DNA of 64,000 bases. Source: Chitinophaga sp. GTDB taxonomy: Bacteria; Bacteroidota; Bacteroidia; Chitinophagales; Chitinophagaceae. A program made the position numbers and the translations under genes. The notes beneath the pieces were generated by a model that worked only from the letters and a program-made list of their open reading frames with translations, did not search any database and was not told the origin of the DNA. Shown here in pieces: positions 53,715-61,311 of this stretch (its first letter is position 1; every line of letters starts with the position of its first letter). The stretch is taken from NCBI RefSeq assembly GCF_017745275.1, contig NZ_JAGHZS010000014.1:1-64000 (forward strand), given 5' to 3'.

Positions 53715-55031
53715 ATGACACAAAACAAGGGCTTAAAGAAAACATTGACTCCCTTTATGCTGTGGGGGCTTGGAGTAGGATACGTTATTTCAGGTATGTA
53801 CTTCGGTTGGAATCTTGGACTTGAAAAAGGAGGCACTGGCGGAATGGCCGTTGCCACACTTGTGATCATGGTTATGTACGTTACCTTTAGCTTTAGTTAT
53901 GCAGAACTGGCATGTGCCATACCCAAAGCCGGCGGCGTATTTGACTACGCCAACAAGGCCATGGGCAAAGATATCGGCTTCATTGCAGGTATTGCCCAGG
54001 TGGTAGAATTTATCCTGGCACCTCCTGCCATTGCATTTGCCATTGGCGCCTACTTCAACGCATTTTTCCCCCAGGTTCCCATCTTAACAAGCGCTATTGC
54101 CATCTATTTTGTGTTTACCGCCCTGAATGTGTATGGTGTAAAAGCCGCGGCTTCGTTTGAAGTGGTGGTCACCATCCTGGCAGTAGGCGAACTGTTGTTA
54201 TTTTCCGGCATATCACTACCCAAATTCCAAACAGCGAATCTTACGCATAATGCTTTGCCAAATGGCTGGAGCGGCGCCTTTGCAGCAATTCCTTTTGCTA
54301 TCTGGTTCTTCCTGGGCATTGAAGGCATCGCCAACGTTGCCGAAGAAACGAAAAATCCCCAACGGGATATCAGTAAAGGATTTGGATGGGCCATTCTTAC
54401 ACTGGCGATTTTATGTATACTCGTTTTTGTGGCCGCTACCGGTATTGCCGGCTGGGAAGCCATCGTTTATAAAAACGGCGTCAGCGGAGATACTTCCGAC
54501 TCTCCCCTGCCATTAGCGCTCGCCAAAATTACCGGCAACGATCACCTGATGTATCACCTGCTGATCACTGTGGGTTTGTTCGGGCTCGTCGCCTCGTTTC
54601 ACGGCCTCATTCTCGCCGCCGGACGCTCTACCTTCGAAATGGGTCGTGTGCATAATTTGCCCGCTATGCTGGGCAAAATATCGCCCCGTTTTCATACCCC
54701 CGCCAATGCGCTCATCGGTAATATGGTGATCGGTATCCTGGCACTCCTCTCCGGTAAAACAGCCGAAATTATTATCGTGTCTGTTTTCGGGGCACTCACA
54801 CTTTATATCATCTCCATGGTGTCTATTATCATTTTAAGAAAACGGGAACCGGATTTACCTCGTCCGTTCAAAGTGGCCTTCTATCCGGCCTTCCCGCTGA
54901 TTTCACTGGTCATCGCCACCGTCTCTATTATCGCCATGTTCTTCTTCAATCCCTTACTGGGAGGCATTTATTTCTCCATTTTAATCATTGCTTTTTTGTT
55001 GTATAAAATATTTAAACCTGCGCATACATGA
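53715..55031 (+). CDS. eat: Ethanolamine permease-like APC transporter
   Basis: The 438-residue transporter has about twelve hydrophobic segments. The N-terminus LWGLGVGYVISGMYFGWNLGL and the stretch FSYAELACAIPKAGGVFDYAN match the ethanolamine permease group (2A0305) of the APC superfamily. ATG 53715 gives the usual start; the longer frame begins with GTG. It overlaps the glutamine-synthetase-like gene by four bases (ATGA), so the two are translationally coupled. It would bring ethanolamine, or a similar amino alcohol, into the cytoplasm as the first step of the following pathway. Confidence 0.88.
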   Translation: MTQNKGLKKTLTPFMLWGLGVGYVISGMYFGWNLGLEKGGTGGMAVATLVIMVMYVTFSFSYAELACAIPKAGGVFDYANKAMGKDIGFIAGIAQVVEFILAPPAIAFAIGAYFNAFFPQVPILTSAIAIYFVFTALNVYGVKAAASFEVVVTILAVGELLLFSGISLPKFQTANLTHNALPNGWSGAFAAIPFAIWFFLGIEGIANVAEETKNPQRDISKGFGWAILTLAILCILVFVAATGIAGWEAIVYKNGVSGDTSDSPLPLALAKITGNDHLMYHLLITVGLFGLVASFHGLILAAGRSTFEMGRVHNLPAMLGKISPRFHTPANALIGNMVIGILALLSGKTAEIIIVSVFGALTLYIISMVSIIILRKREPDLPRPFKVAFYPAFPLISLVIATVSIIAMFFFNPLLGGIYFSILIIAFLLYKIFKPAHT

Positions 55032-56386
55032 CTACATCAGACATATTAGCCTACGTAAAGCAGCACCCTTCCGGGAAAGTGAAGATAGCCGTTACCGATA
55101 TCGACGGGGTATTGAGAGGGAAATATATTGCTGCTGAAAAATTCGCTTCCGTAGTGGAAAGCAGACTGGGATTCTGCGACGTGACCTTTGGCTGGGATAT
55201 GAGCGATGTGGTATACGACAATGTCAAATATACCGGCTGGCACACCGGCTATCCCGATGCGCCGGTAAAAATAGATCTCAGCACCTTCCGGAAAATTCCC
55301 TGGGAAAATGATGTCCCTTTTTTTCTCGGCGACTTTGTCATGGAAAACAATACAGCCGCTTATACCTGTCCCCGGCAACTGCTGCGTAAAATATCGGCCG
55401 ATGCCACGCAAAACGGTTTTATTCCCTACTTCTCCCAGGAATTTGAATGGTTCAACTTTGCAGAAACACCGGATACCGCCCACCAGAAACAGTTCCGGGA
55501 GCTCACACCCATGACACCCGGCATGTTCGGTTACTCCATTTTACGCAGTGCGCTGAAAAATGAGTACATGAGTAGCTTGTTTGAACAACTGGTAAAATTT
55601 GATATTCCGGTAGAAGGATTACATACGGAAACCGGTCCCGGCGTATATGAGGCAGCCATCAGGTACGCCAATATATTACCTGCCGCTGACCAGGCCGTAT
55701 TATTCAAAACAGCCGTCAAGGAAATTGCCTATAAACATGGTATACTGGCCACTTTCATGGCTAAAATAAATGAAAACCTTCCCGGGTGCAGCGGTCACGT
55801 ACACCAGAGTTTATGGGATGCCGATAATAAACACAACTTATTTTACGACGAGAAAGATCCGCACAAAATGAGTGCGTTGATGAAAAGCTATATAGCGGGA
55901 CAACTACACTGCTTACCGCAGATACTCCCCATGATAGCCCCCACCATCAACAGCTACAAACGATTGGTAGAAGGGGCCTGGGCACCCACTACCCTCACCT
56001 GGGGCATCGATAACAGAACCGTGGCCCTGCGGGCATTGCCCGGCAATCCAAAAGCCACACGCCTGGAAACCAGGGTAGTAGGATCAGATACCAATCCCTA
56101 CCTCGCATTAGCCGCCTGCCTCGCAGCAGGACTATATGGCGTGAAAAATAAATTGTCCCTGGAGAAAGAAGCTACCATCGGCAATGGGTACAAAGACACC
56201 AGTAATGGTGTATTACCTCAGAACCTTCACATGGCCACACAGCAAATGAAAGGATCTGCCCTGGCGAAAGAATTATTTGGCGCTGATTTCGTAGAACATT
56301 TTACCTTAACAAGAGAATGGGAATGGAAACAATACGCTAAAGCAGTCACCGACTGGGAACTTAAAAGATATTTCGAAATCATCTAA
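55028..56386 (+). CDS. Glutamine-synthetase-like gamma-glutamyl ligase, predicted gamma-glutamylethanolamide synthetase
   Basis: The 452-residue protein has a short GS beta-grasp domain and the GS catalytic domain: EFEWFN, GLHTETGPGVYEAAIRYAN, KINENLPGCSGHVHQSLWD and GAWAPTTLTWGIDNRTVALR. By family and context it should join glutamate to the amine of ethanolamine using ATP, as described for GlnA4 of Streptomyces. Canonical GS has Gln before the second metal-ligand Glu in this block (GPGQ.E); here it is Val, which hints at an altered substrate pocket. It begins within the permease stop and ends 10 bases before the alcohol dehydrogenase ATG. Confidence 0.85.
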   Translation: MTTSDILAYVKQHPSGKVKIAVTDIDGVLRGKYIAAEKFASVVESRLGFCDVTFGWDMSDVVYDNVKYTGWHTGYPDAPVKIDLSTFRKIPWENDVPFFLGDFVMENNTAAYTCPRQLLRKISADATQNGFIPYFSQEFEWFNFAETPDTAHQKQFRELTPMTPGMFGYSILRSALKNEYMSSLFEQLVKFDIPVEGLHTETGPGVYEAAIRYANILPAADQAVLFKTAVKEIAYKHGILATFMAKINENLPGCSGHVHQSLWDADNKHNLFYDEKDPHKMSALMKSYIAGQLHCLPQILPMIAPTINSYKRLVEGAWAPTTLTWGIDNRTVALRALPGNPKATRLETRVVGSDTNPYLALAACLAAGLYGVKNKLSLEKEATIGNGYKDTSNGVLPQNLHMATQQMKGSALAKELFGADFVEHFTLTREWEWKQYAKAVTDWELKRYFEII

Positions 56387-56396
56387 GCAACAGCAT

Positions 56397-57533
56397 ATGG
56401 CATTTCAGTACAACTTTCCAACTACCATCCGTTTCGGTGCAGACGTCATCAAAGAATTACCTGCATACCTGCAGAAAAACGGCCTTAAACGCCCCCTGAT
56501 TGTTACAGATCCCACCGTGGCCAGTCTCTCCTTTTTTAAAGGCATTGTGGCTGACCTGCACGCCCATCAGTTGTCGGTGGAAGTATTCAGCGATATCCAC
56601 AAAAACCCGGTAAAAAGTGATGTATATAAAGGTACTGAGCAATGGGATGCCACGCAGCGCGACTGCATCATCGGCATCGGCGGAGGCGCCGCTATAGACG
56701 TAGCGCGGGCCATTGTACTACGCATCCACCACCGGGAAGACCTCTTTAAATACGACGACCTCATTGGCGGCGATATCTACGTTACCAACGACGTTCCTCA
56801 TTTCATTACGGTGCCTACCACCGCCGGCACCGGCAGCGAAGTAGGCAGGAGTGCTATCATTGCCGACGACGACACCCATCAGAAAAAAATATTATTCTCG
56901 CCTAAACTCATGGCGAAAATTGTATTCGCAGACCCCATGCTCACCATGGATTTGCCTCCCTTTATCACCGCTGCCACCGGCATGGATGCGCTCACCCATA
57001 ACATGGAAGCATTCCTGGCTAAGAATCCACATCCCCTGTGCGATGGCATTGCCTTAGAAGGTATCTATCTCATTAATAAATCATTGGTAAAAGCTACTCA
57101 TCAACCTGACCTGGAAAGCAGGAGTAATATGCTCATGGCTTCTATGATGGGCGCCATCGCTTTTCAGAAAGGTCTCGGCGTGGTGCATTCCCTGGCGCAT
57201 CCGCTGTCGTCTTTACTGGATACTCATCACGGGCTCGCCAATGCAGTAAATATTCCCTATGGCATGCAATTCAACATCGCCGGCTTTGAAGATAAATTCC
57301 GCCGCATCGCCAGAACCCTGGAACTGAAAGAAGAAACCGGTGAGGCAGTAGTGCAATATCTCTTTGATCTCAACAGCCAGGTGAACATTCCGCATCACCT
57401 GCGGGAAATAGGCGTAAAAGAGTCACATATAGAGACCCTCGCAGATCTGGCATTGGCCGACTTCGCACATCCCAACAATCCTAAACCGGTGAGTCGGGAA
57501 GACTTCAAACAATTATACTTAAACGCGTTGTAG
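56397..57533 (+). CDS. Iron-containing alcohol dehydrogenase
   Basis: The 378-residue protein is a group III alcohol dehydrogenase. It has the cofactor site GIGGGAAIDVARAI, the signature TTAGTGSEVGRSAII, and iron ligands in ATGMDALTHNMEAF and in GVVHSLAHPLSSLLDTHHG. In this operon it would oxidize the hydroxyl of gamma-glutamylethanolamide to the aldehyde. It follows the ligase gene after 10 bases and is followed after two bases by the amidotransferase-like hydrolase. A free-alcohol substrate such as ethanolamine itself is possible but less likely with the ligase present. Confidence 0.93.
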   Translation: MAFQYNFPTTIRFGADVIKELPAYLQKNGLKRPLIVTDPTVASLSFFKGIVADLHAHQLSVEVFSDIHKNPVKSDVYKGTEQWDATQRDCIIGIGGGAAIDVARAIVLRIHHREDLFKYDDLIGGDIYVTNDVPHFITVPTTAGTGSEVGRSAIIADDDTHQKKILFSPKLMAKIVFADPMLTMDLPPFITAATGMDALTHNMEAFLAKNPHPLCDGIALEGIYLINKSLVKATHQPDLESRSNMLMASMMGAIAFQKGLGVVHSLAHPLSSLLDTHHGLANAVNIPYGMQFNIAGFEDKFRRIARTLELKEETGEAVVQYLFDLNSQVNIPHHLREIGVKESHIETLADLALADFAHPNNPKPVSREDFKQLYLNAL

Positions 57534-57535
57534 CT

Positions 57536-58240
57536 ATGAAGAAAAAAATAGGGATCAGTTTAACGGAAGCCAGCGCCCCTAACTATCAACATTGGTTCAC
57601 GCCTGCAGAACTGGGTGAGGACCTGGAACTGGTGATCCTTTCCTATATTGATGATAACGTGGAGGACATCCCCCGCTGCGATGGTTTTGTATTAACGGGT
57701 GGTGTGGATGTATTACCATCCTATTATGGCGGCAGTACTCCTTATCCACATCAGCCGTCACACTTTTCACCGGAAAGGGATGCGTTTGAAAAAAAGATCT
57801 ATGAATACTCGCAGCAGCAGCACATCCCCGTGCTCGGCATCTGCAGAGGATTACAATATATCAATATCCTGGAAGGCGGAAAAGTATATGAAGACATCGG
57901 CGAAGCTGCCAACAACATTCATAAAAAAGATACAGCAGATAAAATACACGACGTCACCATCCGCGAAAACACGCTGCTACACAGCATCACCGGCGTCACC
58001 AGCGGACAGGTAAACAGTGCCCATCACCAGGCCATTCATCCTGGTCACCTGGGTCGCAACCTGATGATCAGCGCTACTTCGACAGATAATATCATTGAAG
58101 GCATCGAGTTTGAAGACAAAACCGACAAAGCTTTTATGCTTTGTGTACAATGGCATCCGGAAAGAATGCCCAACAAAGAAACGAACCCGCTTTCGCAGAA
58201 AATAAAAGCACAATTTATTCAAGCAGTAAGAAACCATTAA
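57536..58240 (+). CDS. Gamma-glutamyl hydrolase of the class I amidotransferase (peptidase C26, PuuD-like) family
   Basis: The 234-residue protein has the catalytic triad of C26 enzymes: C103 in LGICRGLQYIN, H207 and E209 in CVQWHPER. In putrescine catabolism PuuD cleaves gamma-glutamyl-GABA to GABA and glutamate. Here the analogous reaction would split gamma-glutamylglycine to glycine and glutamate, returning the carrier. It lies between the alcohol and aldehyde dehydrogenase genes with two-base gaps on both sides, a sign of strict co-transcription and coupled translation. Confidence 0.92.
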   Translation: MKKKIGISLTEASAPNYQHWFTPAELGEDLELVILSYIDDNVEDIPRCDGFVLTGGVDVLPSYYGGSTPYPHQPSHFSPERDAFEKKIYEYSQQQHIPVLGICRGLQYINILEGGKVYEDIGEAANNIHKKDTADKIHDVTIRENTLLHSITGVTSGQVNSAHHQAIHPGHLGRNLMISATSTDNIIEGIEFEDKTDKAFMLCVQWHPERMPNKETNPLSQKIKAQFIQAVRNH

Positions 58241-58242
58241 CC

Positions 58243-59607
58243 ATGAAAATTATTAATCCGGCTACAGGAGTTACCATTAAAACCCTGCGTGACGACTCCG
58301 ATATTTCTCTGATGGAAAAATTCAAGCTGCTACGGGTGGGACAACGTCAATGGATAAAAATACCTTTACCCGAGCGCGTAAAGATCATCGGCAAATTCAA
58401 TGAGCTACTGGAAAAAAATATTGAAAAGCTGGCCGCCGTACTCACCTCTGAAACAGGCAAACCCCTGCAGCAGTCGCGCAACGAAATCAATGGTGCCAGG
58501 GCCCGTGTACAGTGGATGGTCGACAATGCGGAAAAATACCTGGCAGACGAATGGGTAACGAATACGGATACACTAAAAGAAAAAATAACGTACGAACCGC
58601 TCGGTGTCATCTGTAATATTTCTGCCTGGAACTACCCTTACCTGGTTGGTGTCAACGTTTTTATTCCTGCATTGCTGGCCGGCAACGGCGTACTGTATAA
58701 ACCGTCTGAATACGCCATCCTCACGGCGTTACAAATAGAAACACTGCTGGTAAGAGCAGGTGTAGATCCAAATGCTTTTAAAGTAGGTATCGGCGGAAAG
58801 TACGCCGGAGAAGCACTGCTGAATATCCCCTTTGATGGCTACTTCTTTACCGGTTCCTATAAAACCGGGCAATTCATTTACGAAAAAGTAGCAAAGAAAA
58901 TGGTGCCCTGCCAGATGGAACTGGGTGGCAAAGACCCGCTCTACGTTACCGATGATATCACCGACATCGCCGCAGTAGCTGCAGGTACCGCCGACGGCGC
59001 ATTTTATAACAACGGACAAAGCTGCTGCGCCGTAGAACGGATATACGTACACGAAAAAGTATACGATGAATACGTCACCGAATTTGTAAAAGCCGTGCGT
59101 TCCTGGAAACTCGGGCTTCCTACTGATGAAGGCGTATATTTTGGCGCCTTAACCCGGCCGGAACAACTGGAAGTACTGGAAGGACAGGTAAAAGACGCCC
59201 TGATCAGGGGCGCTACCCTTTTACTGGGAGGGAAACGCATTGAGCATGATGGCAATTTCTTTGAGCCAACCGTTCTCACGCATGTACACAACAAAATGAA
59301 AGTGATGCAGGAAGAAAGCTTTGGGCCCATTATCGGTATCATGAAGGTACAGTCAGATGAAGACGCCATACACCTCATGAATGAAACAGAATATGGCCTC
59401 ACTGCATCTGTATATTCCAACAGCCAGGCAAGAGCAGAAGAAATTCTTTCACAGGTGAATAGTGGCACCGGCTACTGGAACTGCTGCGATCGCGTTACCG
59501 CCGGATTACCCTGGGCTGGCAGAAAACATTCTGGTTTTGGTGCAACATTGTCGCATCAGGGCATGCGTGCGTTTACGAAAACAAAATCATGGCAAATGAA
59601 GCCGTAG
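58243..59607 (+). CDS. Aldehyde dehydrogenase (NAD(P)-dependent)
   Basis: The 454-residue protein has the ALDH cofactor loop ISAWNYPY, the catalytic Glu in MELGGKDPLYV and the catalytic Cys in NNGQSCCAVERIYV. It is close in length to succinic semialdehyde and gamma-glutamyl-aminobutyraldehyde dehydrogenases. In this operon it should oxidize gamma-glutamyl-aminoacetaldehyde to gamma-glutamylglycine. ATG 58243 follows the hydrolase stop by two bases; the frame reads further up only inside the hydrolase gene. It is the last gene before a long inverted repeat. Confidence 0.94.
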   Translation: MKIINPATGVTIKTLRDDSDISLMEKFKLLRVGQRQWIKIPLPERVKIIGKFNELLEKNIEKLAAVLTSETGKPLQQSRNEINGARARVQWMVDNAEKYLADEWVTNTDTLKEKITYEPLGVICNISAWNYPYLVGVNVFIPALLAGNGVLYKPSEYAILTALQIETLLVRAGVDPNAFKVGIGGKYAGEALLNIPFDGYFFTGSYKTGQFIYEKVAKKMVPCQMELGGKDPLYVTDDITDIAAVAAGTADGAFYNNGQSCCAVERIYVHEKVYDEYVTEFVKAVRSWKLGLPTDEGVYFGALTRPEQLEVLEGQVKDALIRGATLLLGGKRIEHDGNFFEPTVLTHVHNKMKVMQEESFGPIIGIMKVQSDEDAIHLMNETEYGLTASVYSNSQARAEEILSQVNSGTGYWNCCDRVTAGLPWAGRKHSGFGATLSHQGMRAFTKTKSWQMKP

Positions 59608-59732
59608 CATAAGGCATAAAGCTGAAAGCATAAAGCAAAAAGCTATTACAGCGAATGATCTTTGCGATTAATTATATACGCTTAGATCATTCGCTGTAAT
59701 AGCTTTTTGCTTTATGCTTTTTGCTTTATGCT
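59606..59732. repeat. Long intergenic inverted repeat, family A, copy 3
   Basis: The left arm 59606-59666 and right arm 59679-59732 are made of TAAAGC/GAAAGC/AAAAGC units capped by AGCTATTACAGCGAATGATC, exactly matched in the other arm. It starts at the aldehyde dehydrogenase stop. Its right arm contains the TTG (59721-59723) that serves as -33 element for the next promoter. Confidence 0.92.
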
Positions 59733-59750
59733 CCTTTTCCCGTACGTTTG
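59721..59750 (+). promoter_or_regulatory. Promoter of the cobalamin-riboswitch transcript
   Basis: TTG (59721-59723), 19 bases, then TACGTTTG (59743-59750): an exact Bacteroidota -33/-7 promoter. Transcription would start near 59757, immediately before the riboswitch aptamer. The -33 element lies in the right arm of the upstream inverted repeat. Confidence 0.75.
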
Positions 59751-59759
59751 CATCCACAA

Positions 59760-59940
59760 TTGGTTCCCGCCTTTGGCGGGATTAAAAGGGAATCCGGTGA
59801 AATACCGGAGCTATCCCCGTAGCTGTGATCCTGCATTCATTTTAGAATGAATCGTTTTTCCGGATACTCCATACCACTGTCTGTCTTACCACAGATGGGA
59901 AGGTTGCCGGAAAAGCAGGAGAGCCAGAAGACCTGCCAGC
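59760..59940 (+). ncRNA. Cobalamin (B12) riboswitch
   Basis: The conserved blocks occur in order: GGTGAAATACCGGAGCTATC with CCCCGTAGCTGTGATC, then CCACTGT (59874 onward), GGGAAGG (59897-59903) and the B12 box AGCCAGAAGACCTGCC (59922-59937). A short hairpin GATGT-acta-ACATC (60045-60058) followed by a T-rich tract could be part of the expression platform. It lies in the 5' leader of the gene at 60139 and should switch that gene off when cobalamin is plentiful. Confidence 0.93.
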
Positions 59941-60138
59941 TGTGAACAATCATTCAGCGCTTTCGGGTGAAAGGCCAGGGATGTAAGCCTAACGGCATAT
60001 ATTCTATTGAGTAAAGTATTATTTACCCCAGGGCGCCTTATGCGGATGTACTAACATCGGCCTTCTTGATTTGTTGTTTTTTTCCGGACCAACCATCCGG
60101 ACAGGGAAAGGTATGTCATCAATCCAAACAATTATTAT

Positions 60139-61269
60139 ATGAAAAAACAGTTATTGTCCTTTTTCTTTGTAGCATTTACCCTATTCATCGCTTCCTGTAA
60201 AAAAGAAGATGCGCTCACCTCTTCCTCCTTACAAAAGCTGAACGCCAACACTAAAACCGGTGTTACCGCTTCATTGATCACCGGTAAATATGCCAATGGT
60301 TTCTTTATTGCCAACGAAGGCTGGTTTGGTCATGGCACCGGCGACCTTCATTTTTATTCGTATAGTGGTGATAGTTTGGTACAGAATGTATACCAGCTGG
60401 AAAATCCAACCGGTGCCTTAGGTGGCTCTTCCAACACCCTGCAATTTGCTACATTCTTCAATGATAAACTGTACATCGTAGTGAAAGCAGGTGGCCCGCT
60501 GGTAGTCACCGATGGCGGCAGCATGGTGGAAACCGGCCGTATCAGCACCCTGCCAGGCAACGACGGACATGCCTTCCTGGGCGTAGACGCTACACACGGC
60601 TTGTTAAGCACCGGCGACGGCGTATATCCGATTACGTTACCTTCCCTGGCAGTGGGTACTAAAATCAGTGGTGTATCCGGCTATACCGGTGATATGCTGA
60701 AACTTGGCAGCTACATCTTTGTATTATCTCAAACAGATGGTATTGTAGCGTTGAACAGCAGCACTTATGCGGTGGTAAAAAAATTCGGTGCGGCTAACCT
60801 TGGCTTTGCTGCTGGTAAAGACGGCGCAGTATATGCTACCACGGCTGATTCCCTGGTGCGTATTGATCCTGCTACACTCACCCGTACAGCGGTAAAACTG
60901 GGCTTCACCGTTCCTTCTCCATGGGGCGCATGGCGTCATGCAGGTATCAGTGCTTCCACCCAGGAAAATGCTATTTACATCGTGCGTAACAACAACTTTG
61001 CCGGCGGTACCCAACTATATCGTTATGTAATTGGTAATGCTGCGTCGTTAACCACGCCATTTATCACCCTTCCTACTGGTCAATATTTCTACGGCGCAGG
61101 CGCTGCTTACAACAAAGAAACAAATGAACTGGTGGCAACTACTATCAACGGATCAATGACTGGTAGCGTCAACCGTGTGTTGATTTATGACGCCACCACT
61201 ACTACCCTGAAAAAAACATTGACTTATAACGGCTGGTATTTCCCCGCTATGCCAGTGTTTCATGAATAA
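60139..61269 (+). CDS. BtuG-like surface lipoprotein (beta-propeller, DUF5074/YncE type), predicted cobalamin binder
   Basis: The 376-residue lipoprotein has the lipobox IASC (Cys about residue 20) followed by KKEDA, a surface-export-like signal. The body consists of repeated beta-propeller blades: FFIANEGWFGHGTGDLHFY, LQFATFFNDKLYIVVKAGG, GDMLKLGSYIFVLSQTDGIVALN and AGKDGAVYATTADSLVRID. This resembles the DUF5074/YncE-type fold of Bacteroides BtuG, which captures cobalamin at the surface for BtuB. The B12 riboswitch in its leader strongly supports that role. No btuB or other B12 gene follows in the window, which is unusual. A symmetrical terminator follows. Confidence 0.85.
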   Translation: MKKQLLSFFFVAFTLFIASCKKEDALTSSSLQKLNANTKTGVTASLITGKYANGFFIANEGWFGHGTGDLHFYSYSGDSLVQNVYQLENPTGALGGSSNTLQFATFFNDKLYIVVKAGGPLVVTDGGSMVETGRISTLPGNDGHAFLGVDATHGLLSTGDGVYPITLPSLAVGTKISGVSGYTGDMLKLGSYIFVLSQTDGIVALNSSTYAVVKKFGAANLGFAAGKDGAVYATTADSLVRIDPATLTRTAVKLGFTVPSPWGAWRHAGISASTQENAIYIVRNNNFAGGTQLYRYVIGNAASLTTPFITLPTGQYFYGAGAAYNKETNELVATTINGSMTGSVNRVLIYDATTTTLKKTLTYNGWYFPAMPVFHE

Positions 61270-61278
61270 ACATAATAT

Positions 61279-61310
61279 ACAAAAGGCTGACGAAATCGTC
61301 AGCCTTTTGT
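61279..61310. terminator. Bidirectional terminator between the BtuG-like gene and galT
   Basis: ACAAAAGGCTGACGA (61279-61293) pairs with TCGTCAGCCTTTTGT (61296-61310), a perfect 15-bp stem with A/T flanks that serve as U-tracts on both strands. It separates the two convergent genes, with only one base between it and the galT stop. Confidence 0.9.
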
Positions 61311-61311
61311 G

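Noticed and set aside
58141..58242. Aldehyde dehydrogenase extended upstream by 34 residues
   Set aside because: The extension lies within the hydrolase gene and is unlike ALDH N-termini; ATG 58243 is two bases after the hydrolase stop.
53715..61269. Link between the ethanolamine operon and the cobalamin riboswitch through B12-dependent ethanolamine ammonia-lyase
   Set aside because: No eutB/eutC or shell genes are present. The riboswitch has its own promoter and lies behind a hairpin after the operon, so the neighbourhood looks coincidental.
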